Position numbers and translations under genes: made by a program
From: JAGOEF01 sp964511665
GTDB taxonomy: Bacteria; Bacteroidota; Bacteroidia; Bacteroidales; ML635J-15
Direction of reading: 5' to 3'
Assembly: GCA_964511665.1 (NCBI GenBank)
Contig: CAZEHA010000029.1
Location: 1 to 43,805, forward strand
Length of the DNA: 43,805 bases
The notes under the pieces: model-generated
Seen by the model: only the letters and a program-made list of their open reading frames with translations
Told to the model about the DNA's origin: nothing
Database searches by the model: none
In this document: piece by piece, positions 1 to 7,574 of the stretch
Numbering within the stretch: the first letter of the stretch is position 1
Layout of the letters: the number at the start of each line of letters is the position of its first letter

Positions 1-664
1 AACCAGGGCGAAGTTTCAATGTGCGTTCCATCGATTGTTGTTCTTTCCATTTTTCAATTTCTGCCGCATTGCCCGACAGGAGTACTCCGGGCACTTTCCA
101 TCCATTAAATTCGGCGGGACGGGTATAGACAGGGGGAGCCAGTAAATCATCCTGAAACGAATCGCTTAACGCCGATTGCTCATCGGAGATAGCTCCGGGA
201 ATCAAGCGCACGATACTGTCGACAAAAACAGCAGCAGCCAGTTCTCCGCCGGTAAGCACATAATCGCCAACCGAGAACTCGTGTGTAACGAGATGTTCTC
301 GAATGCGATGATCGATTCCTTTATAATGTCCACAAAGAATCATCAGGTTTTCTAGGGTAGAAAAATGGTTGGCTGTTTTTTGTGTCCATGGGGCACCATC
401 GGGTGAAGTATATACAACCGCATTGTAACTACGCTCGGCGGTTAATGATTTAATGATTTCATAAATCGGTTCAATCATCAGAACCATTCCGGCATCGCCA
501 CCATAAGAATAATCGTCGACCTGTCGGTGCTTTCCTAATCCGTAGTTGCGTAAATCGTGAATAAAAATTTCGACCAGCTTTTTATCGCATGCCCGTTTAA
601 CAATAGAATGATTTAACGGGCTTTGAATCAATTCGGGTAATACTGTAATTATATCTATTCTCAT
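1..664 (-). CDS. trmD: tRNA (guanine-N1)-methyltransferase TrmD (3' end cut by window)
   Basis: TrmD makes m1G37 in tRNAs that read CNN codons, using SAM, and so prevents frameshifting. I translated the reverse complement from the ATG at 664. It begins MRIDIITVLPEL and carries the family signatures LCGHYKGIDHRI and GDYVLTGGELA, which form the trefoil-knot SAM pocket, followed by TRPAEFNGWKVP and VLLSGN. About 221 codons are present and the last few are outside the window. The start lies three bases after the stop of the FAD oxidoreductase upstream, so the two are almost certainly co-transcribed, with porT further upstream. Identity is secure from several invariant motifs. Confidence 0.96.
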   Translation of the reverse strand, partial: MRIDIITVLPELIQSPLNHSIVKRACDKKLVEIFIHDLRNYGLGKHRQVDDYSYGGDAGMVLMIEPIYEIIKSLTAERSYNAVVYTSPDGAPWTQKTANHFSTLENLMILCGHYKGIDHRIREHLVTHEFSVGDYVLTGGELAAAVFVDSIVRLIPGAISDEQSALSDSFQDDLLAPPVYTRPAEFNGWKVPGVLLSGNAAEIEKWKEQQSMERTLKLRPG

Positions 665-667
665 AGT

Positions 668-2212
668 TTACAGCTTAAGATATTCGATAATCTTTTGTGC
701 TGAAACATCTCCATCGATGGCCGATGACACAATACCTCCGCTGTAACCCGAGCCTTCTCCACACGGAAAAAAAGCTTCAACAGCCGGCGATTGAAAAGTA
801 TCGGTATCGCGGATAATTCTTACCGGCGAACTTGTTCTCGATTCCACAGCAACAGCAATGGCATCGTTGGTAACAAAACCCGGCATTTTTTTCGAAAAAA
901 CCCGCAATGCTTCACGCAGACGCGTCGAAATAAACTCGGGCAACCAAAAATGTACCGGCGAAGATACTATGCCTGGATGATAACTCGATTCGGGCAGTTG
1001 TGTCGATATTTTGCCGTTCATAAAATCAGACAAGGCCTGTGCAGGGGCTATCATATCTCCTCCCCCGTTGGTATAAGCCATAGCCTCGACATGTTGTTGA
1101 AAATCGAGACATTTAAACACATCGCTACCTTCGATATCTTCGGGTTTTATTTCAACAACCAGACCTGCATTGGCAAAACGAGAATTTCGCTTACTGTTCG
1201 ACATTCCGTTTACGACCATTGTTTTGCTTTGAGTCAATGCCGGAACGATGATACCCCCCGGACACATACAAAACGAATACACTCCCCTACCCTGCACTTG
1301 ATGCGAAATAAAATAGCGCGCCGGAGGTAATAGTTTACTGTATTTTTTACCGTATTGAATGGTATTGATTAGTTCCTGCTGATGTTCAATCCTAACACCT
1401 AACGCAAAACCCTTAGCCTGCAGCAATAGTCCCGATTCGTGCAGCATACGGTAGTTGTCGGTAGCAGAATGACCGCTTGCCCATATCAAGGCATCTGCTT
1501 TTATTTCTTGTCCATCGTGTGTTACTACGCTACAAACCTTCTGGTTGTGTATGTTGAGAGCAGTAACTTTTTTCGAAAACAAAAATTCTCCGCCCTTTTC
1601 TTCAATCAAATTACGCATTGCCTTAACAATAGCAGGCAGTTTGTCGGTTCCGATATGGGGATGGGCTTCGAACAACACATTACTGTCGGCTCCAAAAAAA
1701 TGGAATAGTGAAAGTATCCGGTTTATATCGCCTCGTTTGGTTGAACGCGTATATAATTTACCATCGGAATAGGTACCTGCACCTCCTTCGCCAAAGGCAT
1801 AATTCGACTCAGGATCGAAAGCCTCGTTGCGGTTTAGCAATGCAATATCACGATTTCTATCTTCAACGGGTTTACCCCGTTCCACAACTATGGGTTTTAC
1901 GCCGTGCTGCAGCAATCGCAGGGCAGCAAACAATCCGGCCGGACCGGAACCCACAATTACCACCTGCTTGGCAGAATCGGATAGTTTTTCGAAACAAAAT
2001 TTTTCTCCGGGTATATCAATGGTTTCTCCATCGAAAGCCACATCAAGTTTCACGAGAACTTTAACGGCTTTTCGTGCATCGATAGAACGATGACGAATTA
2101 TTATTGTGCTTATTGCAGAAGCTTCTACACCTTCTTTTTTTGCTAACAATTGCTTCAGAGCATGGTCGTTGTATGCTTCTTCGGGTGTTAGGACCAGTTC
2201 AAACGATTTCAT
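668..2212 (-). CDS. FAD-dependent dehydrogenase (COG2509-type)
   Basis: This 514-residue protein has an N-terminal region of about 80 residues typical of the COG2509 FAD-dependent dehydrogenases, followed by a Rossmann dinucleotide motif (GSGPAG near residues 88-93, then an acidic VVERG segment) and a C-terminal GEGSGYSGG FAD-contacting motif. The family is widespread and cytoplasmic; its physiological substrate is not established, so none is assigned. Length is normal for the family. It lies between porT (18-base gap) and trmD (3-base gap) on the same strand, so the three probably form one transcript. The start follows the first in-frame ATG, giving MKSFELVLTPEEA. Confidence is high for the family and low for the reaction. 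Confidence 0.88.
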   Translation of the reverse strand: MKSFELVLTPEEAYNDHALKQLLAKKEGVEASAISTIIIRHRSIDARKAVKVLVKLDVAFDGETIDIPGEKFCFEKLSDSAKQVVIVGSGPAGLFAALRLLQHGVKPIVVERGKPVEDRNRDIALLNRNEAFDPESNYAFGEGGAGTYSDGKLYTRSTKRGDINRILSLFHFFGADSNVLFEAHPHIGTDKLPAIVKAMRNLIEEKGGEFLFSKKVTALNIHNQKVCSVVTHDGQEIKADALIWASGHSATDNYRMLHESGLLLQAKGFALGVRIEHQQELINTIQYGKKYSKLLPPARYFISHQVQGRGVYSFCMCPGGIIVPALTQSKTMVVNGMSNSKRNSRFANAGLVVEIKPEDIEGSDVFKCLDFQQHVEAMAYTNGGGDMIAPAQALSDFMNGKISTQLPESSYHPGIVSSPVHFWLPEFISTRLREALRVFSKKMPGFVTNDAIAVAVESRTSSPVRIIRDTDTFQSPAVEAFFPCGEGSGYSGGIVSSAIDGDVSAQKIIEYLKL

Positions 2213-2230
2213 ATAAGTTTTTGTATCTAT

Positions 2231-2983
2231 CTAATCCCACCACTTTATTTTATCGATTTTTCCTCCTTCGAAATGGAACGACAATACCAGCATCTTCGAA
2301 TTCAATCGGCTGTATGCCATGGTATATTCGGAGTTATCGTATCTCACCATATTAAAAATGCCAAAAGAGCCCTTCAACTCGACGCCAAACATAAAATACT
2401 CGAGAAAAAAATCGGCACCAACTCCCACTTCGTAATAAGCGTCGATAGGCTTCAGTCGAATTTTGGGGTATTCGCTAGGGTCAACTTTTCGCTGTGCTGC
2501 GAGATCGACCCTAAAAGACCCGCCCCCTATAAGAAAAGGCCTGAAATTGTTTAATCGGGCTGCTTTATATTTCAGCAATATCGGAAAATCGAGAAATGTT
2601 GATTCAATCATCATTGTGTGCCTTCTAAAGCTGCCATCTTCAAGCAATTTGTAGTCCATATCTCGCTGCCCAAACATAAGTCCGGGTAAAAATCGCAGAT
2701 CTAAATAATTGGCAAGCCTCACATTAGCTATCATATTGATATTAAAACCCACATAATGACCTGCTTCTATGGCATACACAGTATCCATAAGGTAATAGGC
2801 AGCCGATGGCCTGATTGTGAACCCCATCATATTCAGCCCCAGCGAATATCCAAAATGAGCTGCTTGCAGGTCTAATTTAGGCAGATTTTCGGGAGACCGT
2901 CGCTGTGCATGAAGCGACAGAACAATTGTAGAAAACAGGACTACAGCGATAATATGTTTCAAAACCAATTTCAATTTCTTCAA
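2231..2983 (-). CDS. porT: T9SS protein PorT (outer-membrane barrel)
   Basis: This 250-residue protein has a signal peptide ending at LSLHAQ and the N-terminal signature of the PorT family (LPKLDLQAAHFGYSLGLN), then alternating beta strands of an outer-membrane barrel. PorT/SprT is required for type IX secretion in Porphyromonas and Flavobacterium; its exact job is unresolved. The ORF ends with a short charged tail after the last strand. It is first in a porT-FAD oxidoreductase-trmD operon. Other core T9SS genes are about 15 kb away in this window (17.5-27.6 kb), which supports the call. It could be a more general porin-family barrel, but the HFGYSLGLN motif argues for PorT. Confidence 0.8.
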   Translation of the reverse strand: MKKLKLVLKHIIAVVLFSTIVLSLHAQRRSPENLPKLDLQAAHFGYSLGLNMMGFTIRPSAAYYLMDTVYAIEAGHYVGFNINMIANVRLANYLDLRFLPGLMFGQRDMDYKLLEDGSFRRHTMMIESTFLDFPILLKYKAARLNNFRPFLIGGGSFRVDLAAQRKVDPSEYPKIRLKPIDAYYEVGVGADFFLEYFMFGVELKGSFGIFNMVRYDNSEYTMAYSRLNSKMLVLSFHFEGGKIDKIKWWD

Positions 2984-3030
2984 TAATATAACACAATTAC
3001 ATGCAAATTATTATCTGTAGCTTGCATTTG

Positions 3031-3038
3031 CAAACTTA
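3031..3038 (-). promoter_or_regulatory. -7 element of porT promoter
   Basis: Read on the minus strand this is TAAGTTTG, a match to the Bacteroidota -7 consensus TAnnTTTG, 47 bases before the porT start. No TTG is seen at the usual 17-23 base spacing, so this is a partial match. Confidence 0.4.
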
Positions 3039-3083
3039 GTCCATTTTTTTTAATAAAATGATGTATAAATGCACAAAGCATCG

Positions 3084-3091
3084 TATTTTTG
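3084..3091 (+). promoter_or_regulatory. -7 element upstream of the DUF364 gene
   Basis: TATTTTTG fits TAnnTTTG and ends 20 bases before the ATG at 3112, the same placement as other predicted promoters here. No upstream TTG at normal spacing is visible. Confidence 0.4.
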
Positions 3092-3111
3092 GGATATAAA
3101 CAGTTGAAAAA

Positions 3112-3927
3112 ATGATTCTGAACAAAGCATATCAGTTGATTAGGGGAAAATATCAGATTGACACCTCGTCAATTGTTATAGAAAGAGTGATGTTGGGCAG
3201 CGTTTTCACTGCTGTTCAAATTACCGGAAATTATTGTGGGCTGGTAAAAACCGAATCATCGGGCTGCGATTGCGAAAGCCGCTATTCGCGAAATACCGGA
3301 AAATTCTCGCCCGGAACTATTACGGGCTGTTCTGTGGACGAGCTGCTGACATTCGAAAACGGTGACTCATTGTTCCACAACATCCGTCTGGCCTGCATGA
3401 ATGCCTTGTCGTCGATGCTGTTTACCGATACGTATTTCGACATCAGAACAGATAGAGACGCTATAGATTTTGTTGACCTCACCGCCACCAAAAACATTGT
3501 TCTCGTAGGAGCATTTCAATCGTACATCAAGCATATTGCCTCAACACCGAACAATCTACATATTATCGAGATGAATGCCGAAGCTGTCGCACCCGAATAC
3601 CGGCATTTATTTGTTGGGCAGCAATGTGCCAAAGACGTATTGGCCAAGGCCAACACAGTTATTATGACAGGGTCGGTTCTATCAAATAACACCTACAACA
3701 GTATGTTGCGCATGATTCCGAAAAAAACCCAAATCCTACTGGTTGGCCCATCGGGTGGTTTGCTTCCCGACGTATGGTTCGATTATGGTGTTGACGTAAT
3801 AGCCACTACGCGCATTACCCGTCCCGAAACCATGTTCGGTATTGTAGCCGAAGGTGGATCGACCTATCATTTATTTGCACACGAATGTGCACAAAAAATT
3901 TGTATTATCAGAAAAAATGAATGCTAA
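3112..3927 (+). CDS. DUF364 putative heavy-metal chelation protein
   Basis: This 271-residue cytoplasmic protein resembles the two-domain DUF4213/DUF364 family. The N-terminal half contains the segments MLGSVFTAVQ and a Cys-rich ESSGCDCESRY stretch, and the C-terminal half is Rossmann-like, with VLVGAFQSYI, then VIMTGSVLSNNT and LLVGPSGGLLPD. The family is annotated as putative heavy-metal chelation from structure; no reaction is established and I do not assign one. It is divergent from porT (128-base gap) and convergent with the small TonB-C gene (16-base gap), so it is probably a single-gene transcript. It has no signal peptide. The family is better known from anaerobes and archaea, so its place in a secretion neighbourhood may be chance. 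Confidence 0.75.
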   Translation: MILNKAYQLIRGKYQIDTSSIVIERVMLGSVFTAVQITGNYCGLVKTESSGCDCESRYSRNTGKFSPGTITGCSVDELLTFENGDSLFHNIRLACMNALSSMLFTDTYFDIRTDRDAIDFVDLTATKNIVLVGAFQSYIKHIASTPNNLHIIEMNAEAVAPEYRHLFVGQQCAKDVLAKANTVIMTGSVLSNNTYNSMLRMIPKKTQILLVGPSGGLLPDVWFDYGVDVIATTRITRPETMFGIVAEGGSTYHLFAHECAQKICIIRKNEC

Positions 3928-3943
3928 AGCAATCAGGCAATGC

Positions 3944-4360
3944 TTATTGCGATTTGCGTTTAGAGTTGGGGCCGGTTCTCACGGGCAAGGTCATCATTAC
4001 ATTCATCTTAATTGGTTTACCTTGTGCCAAGGCAGGAATAAACTTCAGCTGACTAAACACGCGAAGGACTTCTTCCTCAACACCATATCCAATTTTATTT
4101 AACAAAATAATGCCTGTAAGCGTGCTGTCGGGGTTAACATCAAAACTTAGCATAATTTCGCTATCGATGCGCTTTTCGATGGCTTCATCGGTAAATTCCA
4201 TCATTTTCCAAACATCGCCAATTAACTTGGTTGTTCCTCCCGGATAGCTGGCTTCGCGGTTATAGTTTATATCCATATTTTGGGGGTCATCATACTCATT
4301 CTGCGAGTATACCCAAGATACGCTTATCGCAATTAAAAATAATAATGTAATTTTGCGCAT
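3944..4360 (-). CDS. Small secreted TonB C-terminal-domain protein
   Basis: This 138-residue protein has a signal peptide (MRKITLLFLIAISVSWVYSQ) followed by a single TonB C-terminal-like domain: ASYPGG at its start, a central LSFDVNPDSTL strand pair, then GVEEEVLRVFSQLKF-PA and GKPIKMNV near the end. It lacks the N-terminal anchor and proline-rich spacer of a true TonB energy transducer, so it more likely acts as a soluble periplasmic or lipid-free domain protein. Such orphan TonB-C proteins are common in Bacteroidota and their partners are unknown. It is divergent from mutS2 with only 47 bases between the starts and shows no operon partner. Confidence 0.72.
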   Translation of the reverse strand: MRKITLLFLIAISVSWVYSQNEYDDPQNMDINYNREASYPGGTTKLIGDVWKMMEFTDEAIEKRIDSEIMLSFDVNPDSTLTGIILLNKIGYGVEEEVLRVFSQLKFIPALAQGKPIKMNVMMTLPVRTGPNSKRKSQ

Positions 4361-4407
4361 AGTATTGTTGAATTAGGACGTGTAAAAATAACAAATATTC
4401 TGCCATT

Positions 4408-6834
4408 TTGTTTTATCCCGAAAGTTTCGAAAATAAGATTGGTTTTCTAAGAATTAGAGAGATGATTTCGGTGCGTTGCAAAGGGAGCATCGCCAAAAGC
4501 TATTGCCGGGAATTCGAAATGACGCAGCAGCTCGACACTATAACTACATGGCTGTGCGAAACTGATGAAATGCGCGAAATATGTGTGTTGAAAGATGAGT
4601 TTTCGCTAAACGAGTACCACGATATAAGCGGGGCTGTAGCAGCAATACAGATTGATGGATTTGTTCCGGAGTTTGCTGAGTTTCTCGATATCTTGCAGTT
4701 GCTTGTTGTAACAAAAGGCGTGTTGCAGTTTTTTAAGAAGACAGATGCCAAGTTGTACCCATACCTGAAGAGACACACTCGCGATGTAGTTTTTCCACAA
4801 TTTGTTCTCGACCGCATCGAACAGACCTTTTCGAAAGATGGAAAAATTAAAGATCGTGCATCGAAGGCTCTTGCCGAAATACGCAGTCAATTAATCGGCA
4901 ATAAGCAACATATCTCAAAAAAATTGGCTGCGCTGCTCGATGTTTTTCACAAAGAAAAGTGGCTGAGTTCCGATTTGTCGCCCAGCCTTGTAAACGGTCG
5001 CACAGTTCTTCCCATCGACAGCAGTTACAAACGCAAAATTGCAGGCCTGGTTCACGATGAATCGGCAAGCGGAAAAACCAGTTACATAGAACCTGCCGAA
5101 ATTGTGGAACTCAACAATAGGCAGCGGGAACTTGAGCTGGAAGAGCAACGCGAAATTCAAAAAATATTAAGGGAACTTGCCGGAGATATTGCGCCATATA
5201 GCGATGTATTGCTTCATATTCAGGAAACCATCGCACGCATCGATTTTATCAGGGCTAAAGCACTGTTGGCCATTGAGATGGACGCTGTGAAACCGGCTGT
5301 GTACGACGACATGGAGTTTTTATTCCATCAGGCACGAAATGCGCTGTTGGTGATGGCATATAAACCATCGAAAAAAACAGTGGTTCCCCTTAGTGTCGAG
5401 TTGAGTAGTTCGCAGCGCATTATGCTGATTTCGGGCCCGAATGCAGGAGGAAAAAGTGTTGCCATGAAAACCGTGATTCTGCTGCAATATATGATGCAAT
5501 GCGGAATATTAATCCCTTGTGGAGGCAATACCCGACTGGGTATAGCGCATGACTTTTTTCTGGAAATGGGCGACGATCAATCGCTCGACAACGACCTAAG
5601 CACCTACTCGGCTCACCTGCTTCATCTGAAAAACATACTGAACAAAGCCAACCACCGTTCGCTTGTTGGCATCGACGAATTGGGGGGTGGAACCGAACCC
5701 TTACAGGGAGGAGCTATTGCCGAGGCCATTCTCAAAGAACTTATCGAAAAACAATGCTTTGGAGTTATTAGCACACACTACACCAATCTGAAAATATTTG
5801 CCGCCGAAAACAATGGAATCGGTAATGGAGCCATGCTGATGAACACCGACATGACGCCATCATTTGTTTTTCAGGCCGGGTTACCCGGTAATTCGTTTGC
5901 ACTCGAAATAGCCCATCGCATAGGGCTGCCCGCTCATATTACCGAATATGCAAGAAAAAAAACAGGACCAGGTCATCAGCAGTTCGACGCCTTGCTGCGT
6001 AAGGTAATGAAAGACAAACGCTACTACGAACGAAAACGTATAGCTGTGCGGCAACACGAAAAGAAACTGGAACAACTTACAACCGATTACGAACAAAGAA
6101 TATTGGTGTTGCAAAAAGAACGGCGCAAAATACTTGATGAGGCCAAACGACACAGCGATTTAGTTGTTAAACAACTGAACAGCACAATCGAGAACACTAT
6201 AAGGGCAATAAAAGAAGCTAATGCCGAAAAAGAAAAAACAAAATTACTGCGAAAAGAGCTCGATAGCAAGGTTCAGAATCTTGCTTCCCAAATTGATATA
6301 ACAATTACTGACTCGGCCATTGCCAAAGATGTTAACAAAATGCCCAAAGAACCCGAAATCGTAAACATCGATGCTAACGAAATACACATTGGCAGCAGAG
6401 TACGCATAGTTGGCACCGAAAACATCGGTGAGGTAAGCGATTTGGGTGAACATAACGCTGTGGTACGATTCGGAAATATTATTACCAGTATTGCACAGAA
6501 CAAACTCGAAAAAATGCACGACGAAAAGCCGGCCACAACCCGTTCCGGTGGTTCTGCCTACAAAAACATTAAAGAGATACGCGACAATTTTAAACCCTAC
6601 ACCGATCTTAGGGGAATGAACAGCGAGGAAGCAATAAGTGCCTTAACCTATTTTATCGACGATGCCATAGTATTGGGTGTGAGTCAGCTAAAAATATTGC
6701 ATGGTAAAGGCGATGGCATCTTACGAAAAAATATACGCGAATACTTAAAAACCATTAAGCAAGTGCAGTATTTTGCCGACGAAGACATTCGATTTGGAGG
6801 AGATGGAATAACGGTAGTTCAGCTAAAAACATAG
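4408..6834 (+). CDS. mutS2: Endonuclease MutS2 (TTG start)
   Basis: MutS2 is a MutS-family ATPase with a C-terminal Smr nuclease domain. It is linked to suppression of recombination and, in some bacteria, to ribosome-collision rescue. The 808-residue protein shows the Walker A motif GPNAGGKS near residues 343-350, a Walker B/D-loop GIDELGGGTEP, a long coiled coil (about residues 510-640), a KOW-like segment and a C-terminal Smr domain with DLRGMN and LHGKGDGIL. The start is TTG at 4408: the encoded FYPESFENKIGF matches the usual MutS2 N-terminus, and no ATG lies upstream in frame close enough. It is followed after three bases by the DUF3109 gene, suggesting an operon. Confidence 0.95.
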   Translation: MFYPESFENKIGFLRIREMISVRCKGSIAKSYCREFEMTQQLDTITTWLCETDEMREICVLKDEFSLNEYHDISGAVAAIQIDGFVPEFAEFLDILQLLVVTKGVLQFFKKTDAKLYPYLKRHTRDVVFPQFVLDRIEQTFSKDGKIKDRASKALAEIRSQLIGNKQHISKKLAALLDVFHKEKWLSSDLSPSLVNGRTVLPIDSSYKRKIAGLVHDESASGKTSYIEPAEIVELNNRQRELELEEQREIQKILRELAGDIAPYSDVLLHIQETIARIDFIRAKALLAIEMDAVKPAVYDDMEFLFHQARNALLVMAYKPSKKTVVPLSVELSSSQRIMLISGPNAGGKSVAMKTVILLQYMMQCGILIPCGGNTRLGIAHDFFLEMGDDQSLDNDLSTYSAHLLHLKNILNKANHRSLVGIDELGGGTEPLQGGAIAEAILKELIEKQCFGVISTHYTNLKIFAAENNGIGNGAMLMNTDMTPSFVFQAGLPGNSFALEIAHRIGLPAHITEYARKKTGPGHQQFDALLRKVMKDKRYYERKRIAVRQHEKKLEQLTTDYEQRILVLQKERRKILDEAKRHSDLVVKQLNSTIENTIRAIKEANAEKEKTKLLRKELDSKVQNLASQIDITITDSAIAKDVNKMPKEPEIVNIDANEIHIGSRVRIVGTENIGEVSDLGEHNAVVRFGNIITSIAQNKLEKMHDEKPATTRSGGSAYKNIKEIRDNFKPYTDLRGMNSEEAISALTYFIDDAIVLGVSQLKILHGKGDGILRKNIREYLKTIKQVQYFADEDIRFGGDGITVVQLKT

Positions 6835-6837
6835 CTT

Positions 6838-7416
6838 ATGATATACATTGGCAACACACTGGTAAGCCTCGACGTAATCGAAAAAAAGTTTGTTTGCAAC
6901 ATTTCAATGTGTAAGGGCATTTGTTGTGTAAAAGGCGATGCGGGCGCTCCCATCACTTTAGAAGAGATGGAAGATATTGAGGTCTGCTTGCCTGCCATAA
7001 TCGATATGTTGACCCCCGACGGTAGAGAACTAATCGATGGATCAGGCATTGCGGTATTCGACCCCGAAGGAGAGCTGGTTACCAACACCATTGATGGCTC
7101 AGGGGCTTGTGTATTTGCAATTTACGACCTATATGGCAACACAATATGCGCGCTCGAAAAAGCCTATGCCGAAGGGAAAACCCATTTTCGCAAACCCATT
7201 TCGTGCCATTTGTACCCGGTTCGCATTAAAAAGTATAAGTTCTACGATGCCGTTAATTTTCATGCATGGGATATCTGCCGCGATGCGCTGGCCTTGGGTC
7301 GAGAAACAGGCACACCTGTATATGTGTTTCTGAAAGATGCTCTCATCAGAAAATATGGGGAAGCCTGGTACGAAGAATTAAGGCTCACAGCCGAAAACTA
7401 TTTGGCTACACAATAG
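6838..7416 (+). CDS. DUF3109 family cysteine-rich protein
   Basis: This 192-residue cytoplasmic protein matches the DUF3109 family. Conserved cysteines lie near the N-terminus (C20, C25, C29, C30 in VCNISMCKGICC), in a GACVFAIYD segment, in TICALEKA, in PISCHLYPVRI and in WDICRDA. The pattern suggests metal or Fe-S binding related to the YkgJ zinc/iron cluster family, but no function is established. It begins three bases after the mutS2 stop and is probably translated from the same mRNA. The start ATG at 6838 gives the expected MIYIGNTLVS N-terminus. Confidence 0.85.
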   Translation: MIYIGNTLVSLDVIEKKFVCNISMCKGICCVKGDAGAPITLEEMEDIEVCLPAIIDMLTPDGRELIDGSGIAVFDPEGELVTNTIDGSGACVFAIYDLYGNTICALEKAYAEGKTHFRKPISCHLYPVRIKKYKFYDAVNFHAWDICRDALALGRETGTPVYVFLKDALIRKYGEAWYEELRLTAENYLATQ

Positions 7417-7505
7417 TATTCAATAATATGGAAATATACATTCTATTGCTGTTTCTGAGTTTGATAAATTACTATTTTTTTTAGCATAAAATCATAGAAT
7501 TCGGA

Positions 7506-7522
7506 TATTTTGCTACAAAATA
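7506..7522. repeat. 7-bp inverted repeat upstream of the giant surface-protein gene
   Basis: Perfect inverted repeat TATTTTG-CTA-CAAAATA (arms 7 bases, spacer 3) in the 158-base gap before the gene at 7575. It could be an operator half-site pair or chance in AT-rich DNA. Confidence 0.3.
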
Positions 7523-7542
7523 ACTAACTAAATTAACTATGT

Positions 7543-7561
7543 AATTACATTTTTTGTAATT
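7543..7561. repeat. Second AT-rich inverted repeat before 7575
   Basis: Arms AATTACA and TGTAATT (7 bases each) around a five-T spacer. The right arm overlaps a weak -7-like TAATTTTA at 7557-7564, which ends ten bases before the ATG at 7575. This would place the repeat at the promoter. Confidence 0.3.
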
Positions 7562-7574
7562 TTAAGTCGATATA

